Origin: Mesobacillus maritimus
Lineage (GTDB): Bacteria; Bacillota; Bacilli; Bacillales; Cytobacillaceae
Assembly: GCF_019749255.1 (NCBI RefSeq)
Contig: NZ_JACWFH010000018.1
Location: 15,004-52,547 of the forward strand
DNA: 37,544 bases
Direction of reading: 5' to 3'
In this document: one piece after another, positions 8,674 to 17,004 of the stretch
Layout of the letters: every line of letters starts with the position of its first letter
Numbering within the stretch: the first letter of the stretch is position 1
Translations under genes and position numbers: made by a program
Notes under the pieces: model-generated
Seen by the model: the letters and a program-made list of their open reading frames with translations, nothing else
Told to the model about the DNA's origin: nothing
Databases searched by the model: none

Positions 8674-9888
8674 TCAATTGTCAACAACTTGTTTCTGTTT
8701 CTGTCTTTCCTCGCTGAAACGACGTCCTTGAAGCAAATAATAAATGACAACACCAATTAGGATATAAACTGAGCTGAACATATATAACGTTCCTAAACTA
8801 ACTTTTGCAGCAGCTAAACCAACGATAAATGACCCTAATCCAATGCCGATATCATAGATCGATAAGAAGGTCGCCGTGGCTACTGGTCTGCGTTTAGGGT
8901 GCGCCACCGTAATGGCAATTGTTTGGTAGCTAGGAAACAATGTTCCCCACCCTAATCCTGCAAACGCTGCAGCAACTAAGAATAAAAATGCGGAATCTGC
9001 AACCCCTAAAATAAACATCCCTATCGCAAACAAGATAATAGATGGGTAAACGATCGCATTGGCACCGTATAGATCATACCATTTGCCCGAATAAGGTCTA
9101 GAAATGAGCAAGACAACCGCATACACGACAAAGAAGTAGCTCGCAACATGACCAACTCCAATTTCAACTGCATAAATCGATACGAATGAAAGAATGGAGG
9201 AATACACGATGGCAAAAAAGGCTCCTGTAACGGCAATTGGAATTGCATTAAGTTCAAAAAGCTCTTTAAAGCTAAATGACCCTTTTACCTGAACTTCTTT
9301 TTGGGTTTTGGGTTGTTTTTTCGGAATGCTGATAAATAAACCAGCCATTAACCCAATGAATGCAGAGATGACACCCATTAAGAGCATGGTCGAAACTCCC
9401 CACTGTTGCATGGCGGTTAAGCCTAGAAACGGTCCCGCAACCATCGCAAGGTTTGAGGATAAAACAAAGTACCCCATTCCTTCTCCTCTTCGCGAATCGG
9501 GTATAATCGCCGCAACAATAGAACCTGTTGCGGTTGTTGCCATTCCGAAACCAATTCCGTGGATAAATCTTGTTACCATCAACGCCCCTATGGAATCAAC
9601 ACTAAAATAAATGACAGTAACTCCTGAAAAAATTAGTAAGGACGCTAGGAGTATCATTCTTGCGCCAATTTTTTCTATCCAGCGTCCTGCTATTGGACGA
9701 ATGATAATTGCCGATAATAAGAAGACAGTAGTCACAAGCCCTGCTTCTGATTCTTTCCCTTCCAATTCATTTAGAACGTAAACCGGCATGGTCACAAGTA
9801 AAAAATAGAACGTCATAAATAAAAAGAAATTACTAACTGATACACTTATAAAATTTCTCGTCCAAAGTTTTGGTTGCTGACTTTGCAT
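8674..9888 (-). CDS. Major facilitator superfamily transporter
   Basis: A 404-residue inner-membrane protein with about 12 hydrophobic segments in two halves joined by a charged loop near residues 190-212 (SIPKKQPKTQKE). The first half has RPIAGRWIEKIGAR, the MFS motif A region between segments 2 and 3. The C-terminal end is a short basic cytoplasmic tail. The substrate is not readable from the sequence; its arrangement 27 bases downstream of a MarR regulator suggests an efflux pump induced by a small molecule. GGGGAG lies 11 bases before the ATG. Confidence 0.85.
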   Translation of the reverse strand: MQSQQPKLWTRNFISVSVSNFFLFMTFYFLLVTMPVYVLNELEGKESEAGLVTTVFLLSAIIIRPIAGRWIEKIGARMILLASLLIFSGVTVIYFSVDSIGALMVTRFIHGIGFGMATTATGSIVAAIIPDSRRGEGMGYFVLSSNLAMVAGPFLGLTAMQQWGVSTMLLMGVISAFIGLMAGLFISIPKKQPKTQKEVQVKGSFSFKELFELNAIPIAVTGAFFAIVYSSILSFVSIYAVEIGVGHVASYFFVVYAVVLLISRPYSGKWYDLYGANAIVYPSIILFAIGMFILGVADSAFLFLVAAAFAGLGWGTLFPSYQTIAITVAHPKRRPVATATFLSIYDIGIGLGSFIVGLAAAKVSLGTLYMFSSVYILIGVVIYYLLQGRRFSEERQKQKQVVDN

Positions 9889-9915
9889 GGAGTATTTATC
9901 TCCCCTTCAAAAAAA

Positions 9916-10347
9916 TTATTGTTCTTTCTGCTTGATAGTTCTAAGCCATTCAGTGATTAAATTTTGTAATTCTTCTTGAGAATTGTCAGGGAACGAAGTT
10001 AATAACGCTTGATTGGCCTTATTAACCGCCAATTCCCAATTCGGGAATTCTTTTAACGCCTTTGTGGATAAGTGAATGTATTTTTTTCGTTTGTCCTGTC
10101 CCGTCTGCTGTTCAATATACTCCTGCTTTAGAAGTCGTTGAATCGTCCTAGTCATCGGTGGAGCCTCTACAGCTAGATAATGACAAAGTTCTTTTTGGGT
10201 CAACGTTCCTTTTTCCTTCAAGACATATAACACAGCCCATTGAGCACTATATAAACCAAAAGGTTCAAGTGCCTCGTTCACTTGCTTTGATAACTCTCTT
10301 GAGAGCTGATGAATACCGTGAAATAAAGTATGAGTGTTATTTAACAT
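9916..10347 (-). CDS. MarR family transcriptional regulator
   Basis: A 143-residue winged-helix repressor. The DNA-binding region runs from about LYSAQWAVLYVLKEKG (32-47) through LTQKELCHYLAVEAPPMTRTI, followed by the wing residues DKRKKYIHLS, the conserved MarR DxR motif. It has Cys55 inside the recognition region. It is first in a two-gene operon with the MFS transporter and is preceded by palindromic candidate operators that overlap its promoter, so it probably represses itself and the pump. Confidence 0.88.
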   Translation of the reverse strand: MLNNTHTLFHGIHQLSRELSKQVNEALEPFGLYSAQWAVLYVLKEKGTLTQKELCHYLAVEAPPMTRTIQRLLKQEYIEQQTGQDKRKKYIHLSTKALKEFPNWELAVNKANQALLTSFPDNSQEELQNLITEWLRTIKQKEQ

Positions 10348-10359
10348 ACAACCACCTTA

Positions 10360-10422
10360 GATAACTGTTTTTTGCAACATGTTACACTATAACATAAAAA
10401 TAGTTACTTAGGTAACTATTTT
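10360..10422 (-). promoter_or_regulatory. Promoter and candidate MarR operators
   Basis: 10397-10422 is a palindrome with perfect 11-base arms AAAATAGTTAC and GTAACTATTTT around TTAG. A related half-site, AGTTATCTAAG, recurs on the minus strand at about 10358-10368, just before the ribosome site. A second palindrome, ATGTTA-N5-TAACAT (10379-10395), encloses TATAGT, a plausible -10 on the minus strand. The large palindrome lies over the -35 and spacer region, a repressing position. Confidence 0.6.
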
Positions 10423-10460
10423 CGTTTGATTAATGGATTGAGTCTCCTCTCCCTCCTATT

Positions 10461-10917
10461 GTTGACCTAACTCCTTCTTACTTAGGGTGCTATCGACTCC
10501 TTTGGTGACCTAACTTCTTCCGCACCTTCTTACTTAGGGCACCTATCGACTCCTTTGGTGACCCCCACACCTTCTTACTTAGGGTGCCTATCGACTCCTT
10601 TGGTGACCTAACTTCTCCCGCTCCTTCTTACTTAGGGTGCCTATCGACTCCTTTGGTGACCTAACCTATCCCGCTCCTTCTTACTTAGGGTGCCTATCGA
10701 ATCCTTTGGTGACCTAACTTCTCCCGCACCTTCCTACTTAGGGTGCCTATCGACTCCTTTGGTGACCCCCACACCTTCCTACTTAGGGTGCCTATCGACT
10801 CCTTTGGTGACCTAACTTCTCCCGCACCTTCTTACTTAGGGCACCTATCGACTCCTTTGGTGACCTAACTTCTCCCGCACCTTCCTACTTAGGGTGCCTA
10901 TCGACTCCTTTAGGGTC
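10461..10917. repeat. Nine-copy tandem array, period about 53 bp
   Basis: The core CTTAGGG(TG/CA)CCTATCG followed by ACTCCTTTGGTGACC begins at 10481, 10533, 10578, 10631, 10684, 10737, 10782, 10835 and 10888. Periods are 52, 45, 53, 53, 53, 45, 53 and 53. A fragment of the linker at 10461-10480 precedes the first copy. The two 45-bp units share the same shortened linker (CCCCCACACC). TTAGGGCACC and GGTGACCTAA form an imperfect 10-bp stem with a 13-base loop; most copies carry TG instead of CA, which keeps wobble pairing in plus-strand RNA. Whole units are near-identical, so there are no CRISPR-like spacers. No ORF runs through it. Confidence 0.92.
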
Positions 10918-10937
10918 AAAAGAGTTCTGCCTAAATA

Positions 10938-10966
10938 AAAAAACTGCCAGGTTTCCCTGACAGTTT
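10938..10966 (-). terminator. Intrinsic terminator of hom
   Basis: On the minus strand an 11-position stem with one mismatch (10941-10951 with 10956-10966) and loop GAAA is followed by seven Ts. It ends the hom transcript before the repeat array. Confidence 0.85.
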
Positions 10967-10974
10967 CTTAGCAC

Positions 10975-12201
10975 TTATACAGACTTTTTTAGCTGAAATT
11001 CACCTAACACTTCAAAGAAGCTCGCCTGATGATTTCGTTTTCGGAGCGTTGTAATTGTTGGTTCATCCGCCTTTAGATAAATATGATGATCCGTCTCAGT
11101 CACAACTGAAACAGGTACACTCGTTAACTGTGCTTCGCCTGGATGAATCATTAACCAGTTTTGGTTCCCTTCTTCATCAGCGTCCTCAACCAGTCCCACC
11201 CCTTCTTTTAGAGAGAACTGTGTCAAACTATGATGATTTGCTCGAACAACATGAATTAAATCCTCTATTACCGCACTCGCAGTTGGAAGCATACCAGCAC
11301 CAGGTCCCTGCAAAGTTAGTCGCCCTACAATATCGCCTTCAATTGAGACAGAATTTTCCACACCTTCAATATTGAAAAGGGGATGTGACTCTGTAACCAG
11401 CGTAGGCCGAACAGACCCAACAATTTCACCAGCTACTATTTGAATAGAGGCGATCAACTTAAAGCGTAACCCTAACTTCTCAGCTCCCTTAATTTGTTCC
11501 TCCGTAATCGTTGTAATCCCTTCACGCGGCACATTTGCCCACTCAGGTTTGCCTCCGAAGGCTATTTCACTTAAAATCATTAATTTATAAAATGCATCGT
11601 AGCCTTCAACATCGTTGGTTGGGTCTGCCTCAGCATACCCTTTTTCCTGCGCTGCCTGAAGAGCCTCCGAAAAGGATAAATGATTCGTTCTCATTTCACT
11701 TAGAATGTAATTGGAAGTCCCATTTAAGATGCCTTCAATTTTCTTAATTCGATTAATATTTAGGAGCTGCTGTAGGGTTTGGATAACAGGTACTCCCCCA
11801 GCAACGGTAGCCTCAAAGCCAACCCCTACACCCCTTTTCATAGCAAGGTCTTGCAACTTACTTCCATGTACAGCAAACATCTCTTTATTAGCCGTGATAA
11901 TATGACATCCTTTTTGAATCGCCTTTTGCAAGTATGTAAGAGCAGGTTCTTGGCCCACAATCGCTTCAACTACAACATCAAGTTTCTCCAACTTAAGGAT
12001 TTCCTCATAATCGTCCGTAACCAGCACTCTGTTATCGATGCCACGGTTTTTATATTTATTTTTATTTTTTATCAAAATTGCTGCAACTTCTACCCTTTTT
12101 CCAAGAGCCTTTGAAAGTTTATCTTGATGAGAGTAAATGGTTTTATAAACCCCTTCACCTACTGTACCAAACCCCAAAATAGCTACTCTAATTGAAGACA
12201 T
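10975..12201 (-). CDS. hom: Homoserine dehydrogenase
   Basis: Reduces aspartate semialdehyde to homoserine, the branch point to methionine and threonine. The 408-residue protein has the NAD(P) motif GFGTVG (10-15), the conserved TANKEM with Lys106, GTSNYIL in the catalytic domain, and ADPTNDVEGYDAFYKL, the family's catalytic signature. The C-terminal 60 residues do not show a clear ACT domain, and the protein is about 25 residues shorter than B. subtilis Hom (433, from memory). Its leader is a SAM-I riboswitch and its end a terminator, so it is a single-gene unit switched by S-adenosylmethionine. That points to methionine supply rather than threonine. Confidence 0.94.
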   Translation of the reverse strand: MSSIRVAILGFGTVGEGVYKTIYSHQDKLSKALGKRVEVAAILIKNKNKYKNRGIDNRVLVTDDYEEILKLEKLDVVVEAIVGQEPALTYLQKAIQKGCHIITANKEMFAVHGSKLQDLAMKRGVGVGFEATVAGGVPVIQTLQQLLNINRIKKIEGILNGTSNYILSEMRTNHLSFSEALQAAQEKGYAEADPTNDVEGYDAFYKLMILSEIAFGGKPEWANVPREGITTITEEQIKGAEKLGLRFKLIASIQIVAGEIVGSVRPTLVTESHPLFNIEGVENSVSIEGDIVGRLTLQGPGAGMLPTASAVIEDLIHVVRANHHSLTQFSLKEGVGLVEDADEEGNQNWLMIHPGEAQLTSVPVSVVTETDHHIYLKADEPTITTLRKRNHQASFFEVLGEFQLKKSV

Positions 12202-12295
12202 CTATGTCACATCCCTTTCATTCGATTCACGAGGAATATAAAGTGCCCTCTAGCAAAAGTGCTCTAGTTGCAGGGACCTTTTCCATATGGATTAT

Positions 12296-12450
12296 AAAAA
12301 AACAGGACCCTCTTCATAAGAAGAGGATCCTGCTCCTCCCCTTATCTTTCAGGCAGAAATCTGCCTGCAGGAATTAGCACCTTTTCAAGGAATCTCCTTG
12401 AAGGTTGCCGGGCTTCAACGGGCCATGTCCCTCCGCCACTCTCGATAAGA
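12296..12450 (-). promoter_or_regulatory. SAM-I (S-box) riboswitch with terminator, controls hom
   Basis: On the minus strand P1 is CTTATC (12449-12444) with GATAAG (12346-12341). Between them are the S-box landmarks GAGAGTGGCGGAGGGAC, TGGCCC, TGAAGCCCGGCAACC and two further stems. A 13-bp stem (12303-12315 with 12320-12332, one G-U) followed by seven Ts is the intrinsic terminator. In the known mechanism SAM binding favours this terminator and shuts off hom. The GGGAC-to-GGCCC junction reads CAT, one base longer than the CU I recall as consensus. Confidence 0.95.
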
Positions 12451-12491
12451 GTTATATATATTCGTATTATTTGATAATTCAATTAAAACTG

Positions 12492-12520
12492 ATTGTATTA
12501 TAGAATAATCCCAGTGTCAA
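12492..12520 (-). promoter_or_regulatory. SigA promoter of the hom riboswitch
   Basis: TTGACA (12520-12515) and TACAAT (12497-12492) on the minus strand are separated by exactly 17 bases. Transcription would start near 12485, about 35 bases before the aptamer. It lies just past the 3' end of the upstream ABC gene. Confidence 0.8.
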
Positions 12521-12526
12521 ATTCTT

Positions 12527-14314
12527 TTATTGTGCTTTAACATGATCTTTCCTAAGCTGATTTTGATAAAGGCTGTGATAGAATCCACGTTTCTTAAGTA
12601 ATTCATCATGTGAACCCTTTTCAATAATTTGGCCGCTATCGACGACAAGAATTTGGTCCGCCTGTTGGATTGTGTTTAAGCGATGGGCAATAATGAAGGA
12701 AGTTCGTCCTTTCATAAGCAGCCTTAGCGCCTCCTGAATTTTAATTTCAGTGATTGTATCGATGCTACTCGTTGCTTCATCCAAGATTAAAATCGATGGA
12801 TCCGCAAGAATCGCCCGTGCAATTGACAATAACTGTTTTTGTCCTTGTGAAATCCCAGAACCATCCTGGCTAAGTTCCGTATCAAACCCTTTAGGCATCC
12901 TTTTAATAAAAGAATAGGCATTCGCCATATTCGCTGCTTTCTCCACTTCTTCATCAGTGGCATCGAGACGACCATAACGAATATTTTCACGAATTGTCCC
13001 CTGGAATAAAAACGATTCCTGTAGAACAAACGCCATATGATTTCTTAGGCTTTCTCTTTGGATGTTCATACTATCTTGGTCGTCAAAAAGAATCTTACCG
13101 CTAGCCGGTTCGTAAAACCTCGTAATCAAATTAATGATGGTCGACTTCCCTGCACCGGTTGGCCCGACAAGGGCAACACTTTCTCCAGGTCTAGCTAAGA
13201 AGGATAATCCACGTACAGTATATCCATCCTTCTCATAGGCAAAAGTAACGTCACGAAACTCCACCTTTCCTTCAAGCGTAGAAATGGCCTTTGACTGTTT
13301 TTCATCAGAGGTTTCTTCTACTTCATCAATAATGTCAAATACTCGGTCTGCACCCGCAACAGCAGAAAGCAAGGTGTTGAACTGATTGGAGAGGTCGTTC
13401 AGTGGCCGTGTGAATTGTCTAGCATATTCAGTAAAAATGACTATGGTCCCAATTGTAACCATCCCTCTTAGAGCGAAATAGCCACCAACTGCTGCGACAA
13501 GGGTAAAGCTCAAATTATTGAGCATATTCATAAGCTTCGGGATAAACCCTGCATAAACCTGTGCCCAATATCCAGCTTTTTTGACATTTTCACTTTTAAT
13601 AAGAAACTCTGATATAACCTTTTCCTCTTGGGAAAAGGCTTTAATAATCCTTTGCCCTGAGATGCTTTCCTCGATAAAACCATTAAGCTCACCTAAATGT
13701 TTTTGCTGCTCTTTATATAACCGCCCTGTACGGTTCGTAATCCACTTCATTCCGAGGAACATTAACGGGACAATGGTCATCGTCACCAGTGTTAACAAAG
13801 GACTAAGCCACAGCATCACAGCGAGTGTCCCAACAAGGGTGAGAACACTAGAAAAGATTTGAATGACCGAGCTGTTTAAGGTTGTACTGACATTTTCAAT
13901 GTCATTGGTGACTCTACTCATCAGCTCGCCAGATTGTCGCTTATCAAAAAAGCGAATCGGGAGTTTATGGAGCTTTGAGAACAGCTCAGTTCTCATAGAG
14001 AAAACAGTTTCTTGGGCAATCCCAATCATCCAGTAATTTTGCAACCAAAGTGAAAGTGAATGCAGGAGATAAACAAGTGCGAGCCCAACTAAAATGATGC
14101 CTAAACCATTGGCATCTCGAGTAGATAGATGGGTATCAATTGTTCTTCCAATAATGAAGGGGCCTAATAACCCTAGACCAGAACTCAACAAAACCATAAA
14201 CAGAACAGCATTCAAAAGTCTTTTGTGTACGGCAAGGTAGCTCCAGATTCTTTTTATCGTTTTCGTAGCACTTCCCCTATCGACCTCAGTCGATGCTTCT
14301 TTCTGCTGTTTCAC
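12527..14314 (-). CDS. ABC exporter, heterodimer subunit with intact catalytic residues
   Basis: A 595-residue half-transporter: six membrane segments (about 30-315) then an ATPase domain. Walker A is GPTGAGKS (384-391), Walker B ends LDEATSSID with catalytic Glu513, and the switch His is His544 in IIAHRLNT. The signature is ISQGQ (488-492) instead of LSGGQ. The start is GTG with GAGGTG six bases upstream. It lies 33 bases after the partner gene and resembles YfiB/YfiC- or BmrCD-type multidrug exporters. In such heterodimers the atypical signature faces the degenerate partner site, which fits here. The substrate is unknown. Confidence 0.9.
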   Translation of the reverse strand: MKQQKEASTEVDRGSATKTIKRIWSYLAVHKRLLNAVLFMVLLSSGLGLLGPFIIGRTIDTHLSTRDANGLGIILVGLALVYLLHSLSLWLQNYWMIGIAQETVFSMRTELFSKLHKLPIRFFDKRQSGELMSRVTNDIENVSTTLNSSVIQIFSSVLTLVGTLAVMLWLSPLLTLVTMTIVPLMFLGMKWITNRTGRLYKEQQKHLGELNGFIEESISGQRIIKAFSQEEKVISEFLIKSENVKKAGYWAQVYAGFIPKLMNMLNNLSFTLVAAVGGYFALRGMVTIGTIVIFTEYARQFTRPLNDLSNQFNTLLSAVAGADRVFDIIDEVEETSDEKQSKAISTLEGKVEFRDVTFAYEKDGYTVRGLSFLARPGESVALVGPTGAGKSTIINLITRFYEPASGKILFDDQDSMNIQRESLRNHMAFVLQESFLFQGTIRENIRYGRLDATDEEVEKAANMANAYSFIKRMPKGFDTELSQDGSGISQGQKQLLSIARAILADPSILILDEATSSIDTITEIKIQEALRLLMKGRTSFIIAHRLNTIQQADQILVVDSGQIIEKGSHDELLKKRGFYHSLYQNQLRKDHVKAQ

Positions 14315-14347
14315 ATTTACTCACCTCTCAACTATCAGATCACTTTT

Positions 14348-16069
14348 TCAGCTTGATTCTGCCATACCTAATTGAGACTGATAGATATTTTGATAAAGTT
14401 TGGAGTATCCTAGTAAATCGTTATGATTCCCTGCTGCAATGATTTCCCCATCCTCAAGAAGGAGAATGGTATCGGCTTCTTTTGCCGTACTAATCTTCTG
14501 GGTAATAATCAAAGTTGTACAGTTATAAGGCTTTATCGCGTCAAGTAACTTTGCTTCTGTTTTTAAATCTAAGGCACTGGTGCTGTCATCTAGAAGCAGA
14601 ATCCGCGGCCTTTTTATCAGTGCTCGAGCAATGGATAACCGCTGCTTCTGACCACCAGACAAATTCACTCCCTTTTGTCCGAGCATGGTTTCATATTTAT
14701 GAGGAAGTGACTCTACCGTTTCTAGAATTTGAGCATCCTCAACCGCCTTCATCATCTCTTCGTGGCTAGCATCTTCTTTTCCCCAAGCAAGGTTTTCTTT
14801 TATTGTCCCGGTAAAAAGTAATGCCTCCTGGGGCACATAGCCAATTTGTTTGCGCAGATGGTCAAACTCAAGAGTACTAATGTCAACACCGTCAATTTCT
14901 ACCTTTCCTTTTGTAGGATCATACAGCCTTGGAATGAGTTGAAATAAAGAAGACTTCCCAGAACCGGTAGCTCCTAGCAATGCAACCGTCTCCCCTGGGC
15001 TCGCACAAAAGTTGATATCCTTTAAGACGTCAGTTTCGGTATCAGGATAGCGAAAGGATACATGTTTAAACTCAATTTTTCCCCCAGCAAGATTAGCTGC
15101 TTCTAATTTATTGTGACCTTCTTGTAAATCAGATTCTGTTACAAGTACTTCCTCAATTCTGCTAGTAGAGGCGATAGCTCGAGAAAACACCATGATAATC
15201 CAAGAAAACATTGAAAACGCCTGGGTAATCCGTGCTGTATAGTTCACTACTGCCACCACTTCACCGACAGTCACGTTTCCATTATGTATATCTATATTTC
15301 CAAACCAAAGGACGGCAATGACGGTCATATTCATAAAAAACAATAGAACTGGGATGGCTATCTCTGTCACCCTTAGCGCAAAGGCTGTTCGTTCCCTTAA
15401 GTCTTGATTGGATTGTTTAAACCTTTTTGATTCATACTTTCCTCGCGAAAAGGCACGGATAAGTCTTATCCCAGTAAGGTTTTCGCGCATGACCATATTT
15501 ACTTTGTCCAATTTTTCCTGAACGATTTTAAACAATCTTGTCGATTTCTTCATAATCCATATCAGAAAAAATACTAATGGAGGAATCACTAATATAAACC
15601 CGAGCGCAAGCTTCACATTTACGGTTAGAGCAATAATGATCCCCCCAATAACGAGTAAAGGCGCACGCAGGGCAATCCGTAAACTCATAAACAATGTCAT
15701 TTGAAGTTGATTGACATCATTGGTGATTCTGGTAATCAAAGAGGAAGTAGGGTATTGATTGAAGTTTGAAAACGAAAAGGCCTGTACTTTTTCATAGAGG
15801 TTCTTCCGGATATCAAAGCCGAAATTCTGGCTTGCATACGCTGCAAAAAATGAATTGGCAATCCCTGCACCCAAAGCCAATAACGAGACTCCAAGCATGA
15901 TCGCACCTATTCTCAGAACCGTTTGAAGGTCATTCTGTGCAATTCCATCATCGATAATTTGTGCCATTAATAGTGGTTGCCAAAGCTCTACCCCAAGCTC
16001 AACAAGCATGAGGAAAATAGCGATTAGCATAGGAATGCGGTATGGTTTTAATAAAGATAGCACTTTCAT
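14348..16069 (-). CDS. ABC exporter, heterodimer subunit with degenerate ATPase site
   Basis: A 573-residue half-transporter starting MKVLSLLKPY; GGGGG lies just upstream of this ATG, so the seven-residue longer reading is rejected. Six membrane segments precede the ATPase domain. Walker A GATGSGKS (366-373) and signature LSGGQ (470-474) are canonical. Walker B reads LLLDDSTSALD, placing Asp495 where the catalytic Glu belongs, and the switch His is replaced by Gln524 in IITQKIST. This half therefore provides the non-hydrolytic site of an asymmetric heterodimer with the downstream gene. Confidence 0.9.
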   Translation of the reverse strand: MKVLSLLKPYRIPMLIAIFLMLVELGVELWQPLLMAQIIDDGIAQNDLQTVLRIGAIMLGVSLLALGAGIANSFFAAYASQNFGFDIRKNLYEKVQAFSFSNFNQYPTSSLITRITNDVNQLQMTLFMSLRIALRAPLLVIGGIIIALTVNVKLALGFILVIPPLVFFLIWIMKKSTRLFKIVQEKLDKVNMVMRENLTGIRLIRAFSRGKYESKRFKQSNQDLRERTAFALRVTEIAIPVLLFFMNMTVIAVLWFGNIDIHNGNVTVGEVVAVVNYTARITQAFSMFSWIIMVFSRAIASTSRIEEVLVTESDLQEGHNKLEAANLAGGKIEFKHVSFRYPDTETDVLKDINFCASPGETVALLGATGSGKSSLFQLIPRLYDPTKGKVEIDGVDISTLEFDHLRKQIGYVPQEALLFTGTIKENLAWGKEDASHEEMMKAVEDAQILETVESLPHKYETMLGQKGVNLSGGQKQRLSIARALIKRPRILLLDDSTSALDLKTEAKLLDAIKPYNCTTLIITQKISTAKEADTILLLEDGEIIAAGNHNDLLGYSKLYQNIYQSQLGMAESS

Positions 16070-16292
16070 CGTGAACCCCCAGCATAACATCAGATAGATG
16101 AATTAATTATTTCGTTTAACGAAAGGAATGGTATAAAGTGTATTATACTATTTTTCCGCAAAAAAATTATCACTTTTGCGAAAAGGAAGAAAACAATTAG
16201 ACAAAGGCAGTTTTCATAAAGATTGTTGTTAAAATCTTAAAGCCGATTTTAACGCAAGTTAAGCTCGTTCGTACTCTATAGAAAGTGAGCAC
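16070..16292 (-). promoter_or_regulatory. Upstream region of the ABC exporter operon
   Basis: No ORF. On the minus strand TATAAT occurs in AATAGTATAATACAC (about 16142-16148), a likely -10, with no good -35. Two palindromes flank it: TTTCGTT-T-AACGAAA (16110-16124) and GTATAA-N6-TTATAC (16131-16148). A third inverted pair, CGCAAAA and TTTTGCG, is at 16157-16180. These are candidate regulator sites; which protein binds is unknown. Confidence 0.4.
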
Positions 16293-16388
16293 GCTCTTTT
16301 CTCATTATTAAAAGGCTAATTTGTTGTAAACAAAGTTAAATCCAACCTATTCTGTATCCTGGAGCGACAAAGTTTGAGAAAAGAGCCT
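16293..16388. repeat. Inverted-repeat element with 12-bp perfect arms
   Basis: GCTCTTTTCTCA (16293-16304) is the exact inverse of TGAGAAAAGAGC (16375-16386), enclosing 70 bases without an ORF. One arm, extended to 16 bases, also occurs at 1528-1543. This looks like a short dispersed intergenic element; I cannot assign it to a known family. Confidence 0.5.
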
Positions 16389-16393
16389 AGACA

Positions 16394-16426
16394 AAAAAAC
16401 AATCTGCCTGTTAACAGACAGATTGC
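16394..16426 (-). terminator. Terminator overlapping the thioredoxin-like stop codon
   Basis: On the minus strand AATCTGTCTGTT pairs with AACAGGCAGATT with one mismatch and is followed by seven Ts. The stem includes the last codons and stop of the gene at 16411. Confidence 0.85.
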
Positions 16427-16980
16427 GCTTTGATTGTATGAACAAGGTCACTGGCAATTGCAGACCAGAGTTGCTTGTTTTTCGTGAGGTTTTGTTGAAA
16501 ACTTGGTATCGCTTTTTTAAAGGCCTCTTCAAATTCGGGTGTGCCTTTTGGTGGCAATGATCCGAATAATTCATCCGCTAACCTTTGGGCTTCTGGTGCA
16601 CGCGGCCCCCACTTCACAACCTCGTTTCCATCTTTATCAATGAGAACAATGATTGGGATGGAGCGTGATGTACCATTAGTGAGATACTTGTCCATTAAGT
16701 CTAAATTCTCGTCACGAATAAAGTATCTTGACTCAATTAATGCTTCATTTGCAATCCTCATAAAGATTGGTAGGTTTACCATGGCATCGCCACACCAATC
16801 CGCTGTTAAAATCAATGCTCGTAGTCCCGCTGCTTGAAGTTCTTGAAGGGAAGCTTTGAAAGTATCCTCTAATTGAAATTCATTATAGACACCAAGCATT
16901 TCTTCTTTATTTCTTTGCATGCTTGCAATGTATTCATTTTGTGACATTCCTTGCAAATACCATTCATTTAGTGTTTTCAA
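16411..16980 (-). CDS. Thioredoxin-family protein with a single active-site cysteine
   Basis: A 189-residue soluble protein. The thioredoxin-fold core runs from about LRALILTADWCGDAMVNL (53-70) through SRSIPIIVLIDKDGNEV (the cis-Pro region). The usual CXXC is reduced to Cys63-Gly-Asp-Ala, so it cannot form the normal active-site disulfide on its own. A second Cys is the last residue. The start is TTG at 16978-16980 with GGAG 11 bases upstream. It probably follows the DinB-like gene in one transcript, though a weak hairpin lies between. Its partner is unknown; a monothiol or peroxidase-like role is possible. Confidence 0.8.
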   Translation of the reverse strand: MKTLNEWYLQGMSQNEYIASMQRNKEEMLGVYNEFQLEDTFKASLQELQAAGLRALILTADWCGDAMVNLPIFMRIANEALIESRYFIRDENLDLMDKYLTNGTSRSIPIIVLIDKDGNEVVKWGPRAPEAQRLADELFGSLPPKGTPEFEEAFKKAIPSFQQNLTKNKQLWSAIASDLVHTIKAQSVC

Positions 16981-17004
16981 TTTTACATCTTCTCCATTCT
17001 AAAA

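Noticed and set aside
10461-10917. CRISPR array
   Set aside because: Whole 45-53-bp units are nearly identical, so there are no unique spacers, and no cas gene is present.
11055-12114. Several plus-strand ORFs within hom
   Set aside because: They are opposite-strand shadows of a clear homoserine dehydrogenase and lack ribosome sites.
16114-16136. SigB promoter (GTTTAA then GGTAT) near the ABC operon
   Set aside because: The spacer is 9-10 bases rather than the 12-14 expected, and it points away from the operon.
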